Shown: piece after piece, positions 33,715-42,871 of the stretch | Layout: the number at the start of each line of letters is the position of its first letter | Position numbering within the stretch: position 1 is the stretch's first letter | Source of the DNA: Pseudobutyrivibrio xylanivorans | Lineage (GTDB): Bacteria; Bacillota; Clostridia; Lachnospirales; Lachnospiraceae | Direction: 5' to 3' | DNA: 64,000 nucleotides | NCBI RefSeq assembly: GCF_010906925.1 | Contig: NZ_VTVE01000002.1 | Location: forward strand, 1 to 64,000 | Notes under the pieces: generated by a model | The model's database searches: none | The model's input: the letters and a program-made list of their open reading frames with translations, nothing else | Told to the model about the DNA's origin: nothing | Made by a program: the position numbers and the translations under genes

Positions 33715-36375
33715 ATGAATTACGGAAAAGAAAATGCAGCTAAGCGATCCGCACAGCTTGCAGGACGAGGCAAACGCAAACGCCACAGTGCAGGGCTTGC
33801 CATCATTCGTATATCATTGATATGCATTGTCTCTGTATTTGTTGCTGGTGGAATATTTGCTTACCTCTACGCAAAAAATCTCATCTCCGAACTTCCTGAA
33901 GATGTGTCAGAGATTAATATTTCCCCTACTGGTTATTTAAGTAAGGTTTACGATTCAGATGGTCATGAAATCGAGACTCTTGCAGCTACCGGTTCAAACA
34001 GAACTTATGTGAAGCTAGAGAATATTCCAGAGAATCTTCAAAATGCTTTCATTGCTATCGAGGATTCACGTTTTAGAGAACACAATGGTGTAGATATTCA
34101 AGGTATCATTCGTGCAGCGTACACCGGTGTTACAAATGGTTTTGATTTCTCACAGGGTGCTAGTACAATCACCCAACAGTTGCTTAAAAACAACTACTTT
34201 ACAACTTGGACTTCAGAGCATACCTTTATCGACAGTATCAATCGTAAGATCAAGGAACAGTATTTAGCAGTTCAACTAGAAAAGGTAGTCAGCAAGGATA
34301 CCATCCTTGAAAACTATCTCAATAGTATCAACTTAGGTCAGAATACTCTTGGCGTTGAAGCTGCTTCCCAAAGATATTTTGGTAAGTCAGTTTCAGACCT
34401 TAGCCTTTCAGAATGTGCTGTTATTGCAGGTATCACTCAGAACCCTACAAAATATAATCCTATTTCTCATCCCGAGGACAATGCAAAGCGTCGTAAGAAA
34501 GTCTTAGGCGATATGCTTAAACAGGGTTATATAACCGAATCTCAATACAAAGAAGCTATTGCAGATGATGTATATGATAGGATTCAGGTTGCTAATACAG
34601 ATTATGGTACTTCTTCTACTTCTTACTTCGTTGATGCTTTAACAGATCAAGTCATCGATGATTTACAGACTAAGTTAGGATATTCTGAAACAGAAGCTTA
34701 TAATCTTTTATATTCTGGTGGACTTTCTATTTATTCTACACAGGACAGTTCAATTCAGACTATCGTAGAGGAAGAAGTAAACAACACTGAAAACTACAAT
34801 GATATAGAAAAAATTTCTTTCTCATATAGACTTACAATAACAAAGGCCGATGGTTCCACTGCAAACTATTCAGATATAACAATGCTTTCTTACTACCAAG
34901 CAAGCGACAAAAATTATGATTTGGAATTTGATTCTCAAGAAGAAGCAGACGCAGCCATCGCAGCATATAAAGACGCCATCATGGAAGATGGTGACGAAGT
35001 TCTTGCTGAATCCGTCACCTACACATTACAGCCTCAAGCAGCTATGACAGTTATTGATCATTCCACTGGTCAGGTTGTGGCTTTAGTTGGTGGTCGTGGA
35101 GATAAAAAAGCGGCCAAGACTCTTAACAGAGCAACAGGCATTACTAGACAGCCTGGTTCTACATTCAAGGTCGTAGCATGTTATGCTGCAGCACTTGATG
35201 CAGGCGGTATGACACTTGCATCTGTTGAAAATGATATGCCTACCACATATGCTGATGGTACTAAGCTTTCCAACTACAATAAGGAATACTTGGGCTGGAC
35301 CAATATTCGTACAGCTATTACATATTCTATTAACGTAGTTACAGTTGAGGTTATGCAGGATATTGGTACAAGCCTTGGTTATCAATATGCTCAGAACCTT
35401 GGCATCACTACCCTGACTGATACAGATAACAATGCTGCTCTTGCACTTGGTGGTATCACTAAGGGTGTTACAAACTTAGATTTAACTACAGCCTATGCAA
35501 CAATAGCAAATGGCGGTGAGTATAATTCACCAATCTTCTATACGACTATAGTTGATCATCAAGGAAATATAATTCTTGATAACAGAGAGAATCAATCAAA
35601 GCGTGTTTTAAAAGAAACTACTTCTTGGTTACTTACAAGCGCTATGGAAGATGTTATGACAACCGGTACTGGTAAAGCTGCCAACTTTGAAGGTATGGCT
35701 ATAGCTGGTAAATCAGGTACTACAACCAAAAACAAAGATACAGTATTTGCCGGTTTCACACCTTACTATACAGCAGTTATCTGGGGTGGATTTGATGACA
35801 ATACCCCTCAGAGCTATACAACATACTCTAAGGTAATTTGGAAGGCAGTAATGAGCCGAATTCACGAGAATCTTGAGTACAAAGATTTCACTAAGCCTAG
35901 CGGGATAGTTACCAAACAAGTTTGTAAGAAATCTGGTAAGCTTGCTATTCCTGGTGTATGTGATTGTGACCCTCGTGGTTCTCAAGTTTACACAGAGTAC
36001 TTCGAAGAAGGTACAGAACCTACCGAAACATGTGATCATCACTACGCCGGAAATGTATGTACCGCAACTCACATGTTTGCTAATTCAGAATGTCCATATT
36101 ACACCGGTGTATTTATCCTAGGTGCAGCACCTGGTTCTGCAGATGCACAGTATGGATTAGATGCCGCTACATTTGGACAGTATTGCCCTATTCATGGTGG
36201 ATATCCGCTACCTAACTCCGGAGCAATCGGAGGTGGTGGAGCAATTGCTCCAGCCAATCCAGGAGGCGAAGGCACAGTAGAAGTAGTTCCTGCAGCGCCA
36301 CCTGCGGCACCTGCCGCACCAACACCTCCAGTAGCACCTGTGGTGCCAGGAGTACCAGGTGCACCGCCGCAATAA
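33715..36375 (+). CDS. Class A penicillin-binding protein (transglycosylase/transpeptidase)
   Basis: 886 residues. Short basic cytoplasmic tail, one membrane helix (about 34-56), GT51 glycosyltransferase domain (EDSRFREHNGVDIQG, ~110-270), then a transpeptidase domain with SxxK in RQPGSTFKVVA (~480), SxN in SINVVTVEV and KSGT in GKSGTTTKNKD (~665). A cysteine-containing region and a Pro/Ala/Gly-rich tail end the protein. It polymerises and cross-links peptidoglycan. The ATG at 33715 has GGAGG 5 nt before it. Confidence 0.95.
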   Translation: MNYGKENAAKRSAQLAGRGKRKRHSAGLAIIRISLICIVSVFVAGGIFAYLYAKNLISELPEDVSEINISPTGYLSKVYDSDGHEIETLAATGSNRTYVKLENIPENLQNAFIAIEDSRFREHNGVDIQGIIRAAYTGVTNGFDFSQGASTITQQLLKNNYFTTWTSEHTFIDSINRKIKEQYLAVQLEKVVSKDTILENYLNSINLGQNTLGVEAASQRYFGKSVSDLSLSECAVIAGITQNPTKYNPISHPEDNAKRRKKVLGDMLKQGYITESQYKEAIADDVYDRIQVANTDYGTSSTSYFVDALTDQVIDDLQTKLGYSETEAYNLLYSGGLSIYSTQDSSIQTIVEEEVNNTENYNDIEKISFSYRLTITKADGSTANYSDITMLSYYQASDKNYDLEFDSQEEADAAIAAYKDAIMEDGDEVLAESVTYTLQPQAAMTVIDHSTGQVVALVGGRGDKKAAKTLNRATGITRQPGSTFKVVACYAAALDAGGMTLASVENDMPTTYADGTKLSNYNKEYLGWTNIRTAITYSINVVTVEVMQDIGTSLGYQYAQNLGITTLTDTDNNAALALGGITKGVTNLDLTTAYATIANGGEYNSPIFYTTIVDHQGNIILDNRENQSKRVLKETTSWLLTSAMEDVMTTGTGKAANFEGMAIAGKSGTTTKNKDTVFAGFTPYYTAVIWGGFDDNTPQSYTTYSKVIWKAVMSRIHENLEYKDFTKPSGIVTKQVCKKSGKLAIPGVCDCDPRGSQVYTEYFEEGTEPTETCDHHYAGNVCTATHMFANSECPYYTGVFILGAAPGSADAQYGLDAATFGQYCPIHGGYPLPNSGAIGGGGAIAPANPGGEGTVEVVPAAPPAAPAAPTPPVAPVVPGVPGAPPQ

Positions 36376-36406
36376 ATTAGGTGATTTATAATTTTTATAA
36401 TAAAAA

Positions 36407-36496
36407 CCCCTAGTAACTATCAAGCTCTTTGTGTTCCTGCAGGTCACATGTTAGTGACCGGAAGGAATATCAAAGGCTTGAGAGTATAACTAGGGG
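36407..36496 (+). ncRNA. Structured element, family copy 1
   Basis: Outer stem CCCCTAGT/ACTAGGGG, conserved CTATCAAGCTCT, stem CAAGC-T-CTTTG with CAAAG-GCTTG (one bulged T), then TTCC/GGAA and GGTCAC-ATGTTA-GTGACC. The 3' strand ends GAGAGTATAAC. T-rich runs follow on both strands, so it may also terminate the penicillin-binding protein transcript (32 nt after its stop). Confidence 0.8.
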
Positions 36497-36535
36497 ATTT
36501 TTTGTATTATTATAAAAAGCTAAACATAAATAAAT

Positions 36536-36629
36536 CCCCCTAGTAGCTATCAAGCTCTTTGTGTTCCTGCAGGTCACATGTTAGTGACCGGAAGTAATAT
36601 CAAAGGCTTGAGAGTTCGTAAATAGGGGG
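36536..36629 (+). ncRNA. Structured element, family copy 2
   Basis: Second tandem copy. Core bases are nearly identical to copy 1 over about 70 nt; the 3' junction differs (GAGAGTTCGTAAA) and the outer stem is CCCCCTA/TAGGGGG. One G to T change converts the GGAAGGAAT segment to GGAAGTAAT. Spacing to copy 1 is about 40 nt. Confidence 0.8.
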
Positions 36630-36666
36630 ATAGATTTTTGTATTATAATTAAAAACTAGCAATAAT

Positions 36667-36766
36667 AAATCCCCCTAGTAGCTATCAAGCTCTTTGTGTT
36701 CCTGCAGGTCACATATTAGTGACCGGAAGGAATATCAAAGGCTTGAGAGTGTAACTAGGGGGATTT
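36667..36766 (+). ncRNA. Structured element, family copy 3
   Basis: Third tandem copy, longest outer stem: AAATCCCCCTAGT (36667-36679) pairs with ACTAGGGGGATTT (36754-36766), 13 bp. The hexaloop is ATATTA instead of ATGTTA. It ends 25 nt from the glnA stop codon, so it can serve both converging transcripts. Confidence 0.8.
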
Positions 36767-36790
36767 CCAGATTTCCAATGTTATTATTAA

Positions 36791-38911
36791 TTAAACTTCA
36801 AAAATCATATCGCCGTAGCTTGGCATTGGCCATGATTCCTTATCCACAATCATCTCAAGTGCATCTACAGGAGCACGAAGCTCTTCCATAGCCTTAACAA
36901 CTTTATCGTGATAGAAGTTAGCCTTCTTGCAGCTATCAGCCTTCATTGTGTATGCCTTCTCATTAGTCTCGCGGAGATTAACAAGTGCATCCTTAGCTTC
37001 ACGAAGGTAATTAGATACCTTGATAAGAAGCTCCTTCTGAGTGCTTACATCAGCTTCAGGACATGCATCTGCAATAGTGCCAATAGAAAGTCCAAGCTCT
37101 GTAGCATAGCTAATTACAGCTGGAATAATCTGCTTTGACGCCATATCTATCATTGTACGAGCCTCAATATTGATTGACTTAATATACTGCTCATACTCAA
37201 TCTCTGCACGTGACTCAAGCTCTACCTTAGAGAATACTTTAAACTTCTCAAACATAGATACTGTAGCCTCTGTTGTAAGGGCTGGAATAGCCTCTACAAG
37301 AGAATTAATGCTTGGAAGACCTCTCTTCTTAGCTTCCTTAATCCACTCGTCTGCATATCCATTACCGCTAAATACGATGCGCTGGTGCTCTGTAGCAAGC
37401 TTCTTAATCATATCATGAACTGCACTGTCGAAATCCTTAGCTTTTTCAAGCTCATCACATGCCTCACAAAGTGCCTCTGCCATGATTGTATTTAAAACTA
37501 CATTAGGCTCACCAACTGAATCCTGAGATCCTGGCATTCTGAACTCGAATTTGTTTCCGGTGAATGCAAATGGTGATGTACGGTTACGATCTGTTGCATC
37601 CTTTCTGAAATCAGGAAGAGTCTTAACACCTGTAGCAAGCTTTTCGCCCTTTTTAGATTTTGTAGCTGTACCTGTTGAGATAAGCTGAGTCAATACATCC
37701 TCAAGCTGCTCTCCAAGATATACAGATATGATAGCTGGAGGTGCTTCGTTACCACCTAATCTGTGATCATTTCCTACATCTGAAGCAGACTCTCTAAGAA
37801 GATCTGCATGCTTATCTACTGCCTTAAGTACAAGGCAAAGAATAAGTAAGAACTGAACATTCTCATGTGGTGACTTACCTGGCTCAAATAGATTGATACC
37901 ATCATCTGTTACAAGTGACCAGTTGTCATGCTTACCAGAACCATTGACACCATCAAATGGCTTCTCGTGAAGTAGACACTGAAGTCCATGGCGATTAGCC
38001 ACCTTACGAAGAGTCTCCATAATAATCTGGTTGTGATCAACTGCAACATTGCACTGTGCATAAATAGGAGCAAGCTCGTGCTGAGCTGGTGCAACCTCAT
38101 TGTGCTGTGTCTTTGATGATACTCCAAGCTTCCAAAGCTCTATATTTACATCGCGCATATAAGCCTCTATACGCTCTGGAATTGTACCGAAATAATGATC
38201 ATCCATTTCCTGTCCCTTTGGTGGCATAGCTCCAAAGAGAGTACGACCTGTATACATCAAATCTTTTCTAGCAAGATACATCTCACGATCAATAAGGAAA
38301 TACTCCTGCTCTGCGCCGACTGAAGGAATAACTCGTTTTGATGTAGTATTTCCAAATAATCTAAGCAATCTAACAGCCTGCTCTGAAACAACTTCCATAG
38401 AACGAAGAAGTGGAGTCTTCTGATCCAAAGCCTCGCCTGTATATGAACAGAAAGCTGTAGGAATGCAAAGCGTTGCACCTGCTGCATCCTGTCTAACAAA
38501 TGCAGGAGAAGTAGGATCCCAAGCTGTATAGCCTCTTGCCTCAAATGTAGCTCTAAGGCCACCTGAAGGGAAAGAAGATGCATCTGGCTCGCCCTTAATC
38601 AATTCCTTACCAGAAAAGCTCATTAAAACTTTGCCGCTAGGAAGTGGGGCTGAAATGAAGGAATCATGCTTTTCAGCTGTTATACCAGTAAGTGGCTGGA
38701 ACCAGTGAGTATAATGAGTTGCTCCCTTTTCAATTGCCCATTCTTTCATCTCGTGAGCAATAACATCTGCTGTCTCTAAATCTAGCTCCTTACCCTCAGA
38801 AATTGTCTGCTTCAGTTTCTGATAGGTCTTCTTTGGGAGACGCTCCTGCATAACAGAATCGTTAAAAACATTCTCGCCAAAGATGTCTGCCACATTAAAA
38901 AATTCTTCCAT
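36791..38911 (-). CDS. glnN: Glutamine synthetase, type III
   Basis: A 706-residue GSIII enzyme, typical length (types I and II are far shorter). Signatures: [35 protein letters not shown] and [16 protein letters not shown]. Condenses ammonia and glutamate to glutamine. It converges with the penicillin-binding protein gene over the tandem elements. No adjacent nitrogen regulator. Confidence 0.96.
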   Translation of the reverse strand: MEEFFNVADIFGENVFNDSVMQERLPKKTYQKLKQTISEGKELDLETADVIAHEMKEWAIEKGATHYTHWFQPLTGITAEKHDSFISAPLPSGKVLMSFSGKELIKGEPDASSFPSGGLRATFEARGYTAWDPTSPAFVRQDAAGATLCIPTAFCSYTGEALDQKTPLLRSMEVVSEQAVRLLRLFGNTTSKRVIPSVGAEQEYFLIDREMYLARKDLMYTGRTLFGAMPPKGQEMDDHYFGTIPERIEAYMRDVNIELWKLGVSSKTQHNEVAPAQHELAPIYAQCNVAVDHNQIIMETLRKVANRHGLQCLLHEKPFDGVNGSGKHDNWSLVTDDGINLFEPGKSPHENVQFLLILCLVLKAVDKHADLLRESASDVGNDHRLGGNEAPPAIISVYLGEQLEDVLTQLISTGTATKSKKGEKLATGVKTLPDFRKDATDRNRTSPFAFTGNKFEFRMPGSQDSVGEPNVVLNTIMAEALCEACDELEKAKDFDSAVHDMIKKLATEHQRIVFSGNGYADEWIKEAKKRGLPSINSLVEAIPALTTEATVSMFEKFKVFSKVELESRAEIEYEQYIKSINIEARTMIDMASKQIIPAVISYATELGLSIGTIADACPEADVSTQKELLIKVSNYLREAKDALVNLRETNEKAYTMKADSCKKANFYHDKVVKAMEELRAPVDALEMIVDKESWPMPSYGDMIFEV

Positions 38912-38940
38912 TAATTTGTAATCCTTTCAAACATTATATA

Positions 38941-38977
38941 GAAATAGACAATCAGTAAAATGCACCGATTGTCTATT
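38941..38977 (-). terminator. Terminator of fba
   Basis: Minus-strand stem AATAGACAATC/GATTGTCTATT, 13-nt loop, tail TCTATA; moderate T content. 38 nt after the fba stop. Confidence 0.7.
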
Positions 38978-39014
38978 CTAAAAGCTCATGTAAGAGCTAT
39001 TACATCATGATAAA

Positions 39015-39878
39015 TTAAGCCTTTCCAACTGAACCGAAAAGCTCCATCTTTTCCTTAACTGTTGCCTTGATAGCATCTGTACCAGGAGCTAAAAGCTTAC
39101 GTGGATCGAAGCCCTTACCCTCAAGGTCCTTACCAGCCTCGATGTACTTACGTGTAGCATCAGCAAATGAAAGCTGGCACTCTGTATTAACGTTGATCTT
39201 TGAAACGCCAAGCTCGATAGCCTTCTTAATCATATCAGAAGGGATACCTGTACCACCGTGAAGAACGAGTGGCATAGCACCTGTCTTCTGCTGGATAGCA
39301 TCAAGTGTCTCAAATGAAAGTCCCTGCCAATTCTCTGGGTACTTACCGTGGATGTTACCAATACCAGCTGCAAGCATATCAACGCCAAGGTCAGCGATTG
39401 TCTTGCACTCGTTAGGATCAGCACACTCGCCCATACCTACAACGCCGTCTTCCTCACCACCGATTGAACCAACTTCGCACTCGATAGAAAGACCAAGACC
39501 GTGAGCTACGTTAACGAGCTCTGTAGACTTAGCAAGGTTCTCCTCGAATGGATAGTGTGAACCATCAAACATGATTGATGTGAAACCAGCCTTAATGCAC
39601 TTGTAGCATCCTTCGTATGAACCGTGATCAAGGTGAAGTGCTACAGGAACTGTAATACCAAGCTCCTCATCCATAGCCTTAACCATAGCAGCTACTGTCT
39701 TGAAGCCAGTCATGTACTTACCAGCGCCCTCAGAAACACCAAGGATTACAGGTGAATTGAGCTCCTGAGCTGTAAGAAGAATGGCCTTTGTCCACTCAAG
39801 GTTGTTGATGTTAAACTGACCAACTGCATAGTGGCCTGCTTTTGCCTTATCAAGCATTTCTTTTGCAGAAACTAACAT
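39015..39878 (-). CDS. fba: Class II fructose-1,6-bisphosphate aldolase
   Basis: 287 residues, zinc-dependent aldolase. HLDHGSYEGC carries the catalytic Asp and a metal-binding His, EVGSIGGEEDG and HGGTGIPSDMI the remaining phosphate- and metal-binding segments. Central glycolysis/gluconeogenesis. GGAGG directly follows the T-run of the preceding hairpin. Its own promoter is likely in the end of the lipid kinase gene. Confidence 0.96.
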   Translation of the reverse strand: MLVSAKEMLDKAKAGHYAVGQFNINNLEWTKAILLTAQELNSPVILGVSEGAGKYMTGFKTVAAMVKAMDEELGITVPVALHLDHGSYEGCYKCIKAGFTSIMFDGSHYPFEENLAKSTELVNVAHGLGLSIECEVGSIGGEEDGVVGMGECADPNECKTIADLGVDMLAAGIGNIHGKYPENWQGLSFETLDAIQQKTGAMPLVLHGGTGIPSDMIKKAIELGVSKINVNTECQLSFADATRKYIEAGKDLEGKGFDPRKLLAPGTDAIKATVKEKMELFGSVGKA

Positions 39879-39892
39879 AATTATTCCTCCAT

Positions 39893-39928
39893 AAAAACGT
39901 TATTTGGGTCATTTGACCCCATCTAACG
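39893..39928 (-). terminator. Terminator-like hairpin at the 5' end of fba mRNA
   Basis: CGTTA...GGGGTCA/TGACCC...TAACG stem followed by five T; the fba ribosome binding site begins just after the T-run. It could end the lipid kinase message, or form a 5' hairpin on the fba message started at the promoter just upstream. Confidence 0.7.
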
Positions 39929-39931
39929 CAA

Positions 39932-39960
39932 ATTTTAACATAACGATAAAGTCTATTCAA
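39932..39960 (-). promoter_or_regulatory. Promoter of fba
   Basis: TTGAAT (39955-39960), 17 bp, TAAAAT (39932-39937); the -35 overlaps the last codons of the lipid kinase gene. Confidence 0.6.
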
Positions 39961-40846
39961 TAGCTATTTGTAGGGCACTTTGCTCATCCGATACTTCTAC
40001 TGACTTGTGACTTCCACCATATTCTCCATCTAAAGTCCAAGGGACTTCCTCTGCAGAGGTGAATTTTATATCACTAGTCTGGAATGAGTAAACCATATCT
40101 GAATCAGGTATAATGCCTGTCATAAAGCCAAGAATCTCGTTGAGTTCGATTGGATTTCTAGGCATCTTAATAAGAGTGACCTCAAATACTCCATCGTTGA
40201 GGCCTATATCGCCTCTGATAATACCCTGGAAGCCACCTACTGATTTGGAATTAGTAATCATTCCGTAAATAAATTCATCATAAACTACGTTGCCGTCATG
40301 CTCCACCTGCATTCTGAATGATGGAATATCACGCAACTGTTTAGCACCCTCTATGATATAAGCAGCGTGTCCAAGAATATTTTTCATGTCCTGAGAGGTA
40401 GCATAGGATACTTCTGTAAAGATACCAAATGCAGCCACATAAACAAATGAATCTGAATTAAATCGACCTATATCACATGGAAATAGGTGATCAGATACAC
40501 TAATCTGGGCTGCATTTAACATGTTCTTATCTATGCCCAGAGAATTTCCAAAATCATTTGTAGAACCAGCCGGAATATATCCAATAGGCTTTCTCTTAGA
40601 TGGCTCTAGGGTCATCATACCTGTTACGACCTCGTCCAAGGTACCATCACCACCGGAACAAACGATTCTATCAAAATTCTCTGCCTGCTCTATTGTCTGC
40701 TTTGTAGCATCGCCTCCAGCCTGTGTAATATGAACACTGACTTCGAAACCTGCCTTAATCATAATATCGAGGATGTCCGCAAGATGTGCTTTTATTTGCC
40801 CCTTACCTGAACGGGGATTAATAATAAATAATAATCTCTTTGACAT
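39953..40846 (-). CDS. Diacylglycerol kinase family lipid kinase (YegS/BmrU type)
   Basis: 297 residues. Starts MSKRLLFIINPRSGKG and has the nucleotide motif CSGGDGTLDEVVTGM (~63), the DAGK catalytic pattern, and GYIPAGSTNDFGNSLG. Phosphorylates a lipid such as diacylglycerol. Last gene of the hprK-uvrC gene string; the promoter of fba overlaps its end. Confidence 0.92.
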   Translation of the reverse strand: MSKRLLFIINPRSGKGQIKAHLADILDIMIKAGFEVSVHITQAGGDATKQTIEQAENFDRIVCSGGDGTLDEVVTGMMTLEPSKRKPIGYIPAGSTNDFGNSLGIDKNMLNAAQISVSDHLFPCDIGRFNSDSFVYVAAFGIFTEVSYATSQDMKNILGHAAYIIEGAKQLRDIPSFRMQVEHDGNVVYDEFIYGMITNSKSVGGFQGIIRGDIGLNDGVFEVTLIKMPRNPIELNEILGFMTGIIPDSDMVYSFQTSDIKFTSAEEVPWTLDGEYGGSHKSVEVSDEQSALQIAIE

Positions 40847-40866
40847 AAGCCTCTACCTAAATAAGT

Positions 40867-41115
40867 TTATTTTGTAAGGAATTCTGAGAGCTCCTCTACT
40901 GCCTTTTCCTCATCATCTCCTGCTGCATCAATTACAACTCTAGAGCCTGATGATAAAACTAAACTCATCATTCCCATGATACTCTTTGCGTTAACTTTCT
41001 TTTCATCCATCTCGAAATAGATTGAGCTGGTAAACTGATTCGCAAGCTGCACCAAATGTGCGATAGGTGTTGCTTCCATCGAATTCGACATCTGGATAGT
41101 AACTTCTTTTTGCAT
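40867..41115 (-). CDS. crh: Crh-like HPr paralogue lacking the active-site histidine
   Basis: 82 residues with the HPr fold. Where HPr has GIHARP, this protein has SMEATP: His15 is Glu (residue 14) and Arg17 is Thr, so it cannot carry phosphate from enzyme I. The regulatory Ser46 site is kept (KSIMGMMSL, Ser45), which HprK would phosphorylate. It follows whiA as crh does in Bacillus, and hprK is in the same gene string. Role as a CcpA corepressor is inferred. Confidence 0.85.
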   Translation of the reverse strand: MQKEVTIQMSNSMEATPIAHLVQLANQFTSSIYFEMDEKKVNAKSIMGMMSLVLSSGSRVVIDAAGDDEEKAVEELSEFLTK

Positions 41116-41152
41116 GACGTCCTCCTGAATAACTAAATAAAACCTCTACTGG

Positions 41153-41998
41153 CTACCTCAACTCCCTAGCTATAGCTGCCAGCTTTTTTAACCTGTGATT
41201 AACTCCTGATTTGCCAATTGGTGGGTCTAGATATTGACCTAAATCTCCCAAAGGTGTGTCCGGATAATCGAGTCGTATTTGGGCTATTTCCTGTAATTGG
41301 ACAGGCAATGTATCAAGGCCAAGCTTCTCATCTATAAGCTTGATGTCCTCGATTTGACGAACTGCTGCACTAACAGTCTTGCTGATATTAGCAGTCTCGC
41401 AGTTAACCTTGCGGTTTATTGTGCCACGAACTTCTTTAACTATACGGATGTTCTCCAGCTCCATTACAGAGTGTGCTGCCTCCATTATACGAAGAGCCTC
41501 AACTATCTGAGCTCCCTCCTTAAGGTAAACAACAATCTTACCATTTCGCTCTACTTGCTTAGCTTCTACATCAAAAGCACTCATTGCTCTAATAATTAAA
41601 TCAGCCTGTTTATCATTAAAGCATACAATCTCGAAATGATATCCCTTGTTAGGATCTGTGATTGAGCCAGCCGCTAAAAAAGCGCCACGTATAAATGCTC
41701 GCTTGCAACAAGGCTGCTGCAATACTAATTCATCTACCGATGTATTATCATCTGATAGCTTGAGCATTTTACGAGTCTCAAATAAGACATCCCCATTAAA
41801 TGCTGTGACATCTTTCCCTATATTAAGTGTTTTATTTAATAAAGTAAAGACCTTTCTATTTAATACATCATTTGAATCATGTTCTAATGAATCAATTCCA
41901 TGCAATGTTATAATCCCCGCGAGCTCTGCAACTATGCAGTGTCTGCTCTTAGGGATTACTTTAAAAAGCTCTTCTTTAACTTTCTTTGAAAATGACAA
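41153..41998 (-). CDS. whiA: DNA-binding protein WhiA
   Basis: 281 residues. LAGLIDADG-like N-terminal domain (FIRGAFLAAGSITDPNKGYHFEI, ~93-115) and C-terminal helix-turn-helix (QEIAQIRLDYPDTPLGDLGQYLDPPIGKSGVNHRLKKL). Linked to cell division and sporulation in other Gram-positives. Start codon is TTG at 41998, adjacent to the rapZ stop, with GAGGA upstream. Confidence 0.94.
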   Translation of the reverse strand: MSFSKKVKEELFKVIPKSRHCIVAELAGIITLHGIDSLEHDSNDVLNRKVFTLLNKTLNIGKDVTAFNGDVLFETRKMLKLSDDNTSVDELVLQQPCCKRAFIRGAFLAAGSITDPNKGYHFEIVCFNDKQADLIIRAMSAFDVEAKQVERNGKIVVYLKEGAQIVEALRIMEAAHSVMELENIRIVKEVRGTINRKVNCETANISKTVSAAVRQIEDIKLIDEKLGLDTLPVQLQEIAQIRLDYPDTPLGDLGQYLDPPIGKSGVNHRLKKLAAIARELR

Positions 41999-42871
41999 TT
42001 ATTTTCCTCTCAATGCATCTTTTCCTATATCACGATGCTCTATTTTAAGTCCGTAAGACTCATCATTGTTAAGTGCCTCAAAAATCTCGTCAGCCAAACA
42101 TACTGAACGATGCTTGCCGCCAGTACAACCAACTGCAATGACAAGCTGATTTTTTCCTTCCTTAATATAATTTGGAATGAGAAACTTTATCAAGTCAGTA
42201 GTCTTAGCTAAGAATGTCTGAGCCTCATCATATTTTAAAACAAAATCCTTAATGGGCTGGTCGTTGCCGGTAAAAGGTCTCAAGTCAGTATCATAATATG
42301 GATTTGGTAAAAATCTAACATCAAAAACCAAATCCGCATCCTCTGGGATACCATATTTGAAACCAAATGACACGATTGTTACGAAAAGGCTCTTGTAATC
42401 TGCATCCTCAACAAAAATCTTTTCAAGCTCTTCCTTCAGTTCTCTTGTAAGAAGATGAGTAGTGTCTATTACATAATCAGCCTCGTCCTTTAGGAATCCG
42501 ATAGATTCTCGCTCTTCCTGGATACCAGCCATGATGCGCTCCTTACCAGAAAGAGGATGGTTTCTACGTGTTTCCTTGTATCTTTTAACAAGTACATCGT
42601 CCTCAGCATCCAAAAACAATATAGAATATTGACGCTGATCATTGTCCAATTCTTGCAATATATCTGGTAAAAGCTTTACAGCGTTGCCGCCTCGCACATC
42701 TATTCCAACTACAATTTTCTTGTCGAAGGTACCATTTTCAGCCAATTCTACCACTGACTTAAGTAATTGTATAGGCAAATTATCCACACAATAATAGCCC
42801 ATATCCTCAAGCATTTTGAAAGCTGTATTTTTACCTGCTCCAGACATTCCTGTCAAAATAAGTAGCTTCAA
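41999..42871 (-). CDS. rapZ: RapZ/YvcJ family nucleotide-binding protein
   Basis: 290 residues. GMSGAGKN at 8-15 is the P-loop; the position that is normally Ser or Thr is Asn here. The conserved DNLP(I)QLL, KRYKETRRNHPL and C-terminal IAVGCTGGKHRSVCLADEI motifs are present. RapZ adapts RNase E decay of glmZ in E. coli; in Bacillus YvcJ has a NTP-binding role. TTG start at 42871, GGGAGG upstream, overlapping murB. The yvcK gene usually between rapZ and whiA is absent. Confidence 0.92.
   Translation of the reverse strand: MKLLILTGMSGAGKNTAFKMLEDMGYYCVDNLPIQLLKSVVELAENGTFDKKIVVGIDVRGGNAVKLLPDILQELDNDQRQYSILFLDAEDDVLVKRYKETRRNHPLSGKERIMAGIQEERESIGFLKDEADYVIDTTHLLTRELKEELEKIFVEDADYKSLFVTIVSFGFKYGIPEDADLVFDVRFLPNPYYDTDLRPFTGNDQPIKDFVLKYDEAQTFLAKTTDLIKFLIPNYIKEGKNQLVIAVGCTGGKHRSVCLADEIFEALNNDESYGLKIEHRDIGKDALRGK

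Noticed and set aside
36407-36766. Possible CRISPR array
   Set aside because: Only three units of ~90 nt, each with its own long dyad, no spacers of constant size and no cas genes.
41646-42056. 136-codon plus-strand frame opposite whiA and rapZ
   Set aside because: Antisense shadow of two well-conserved genes.
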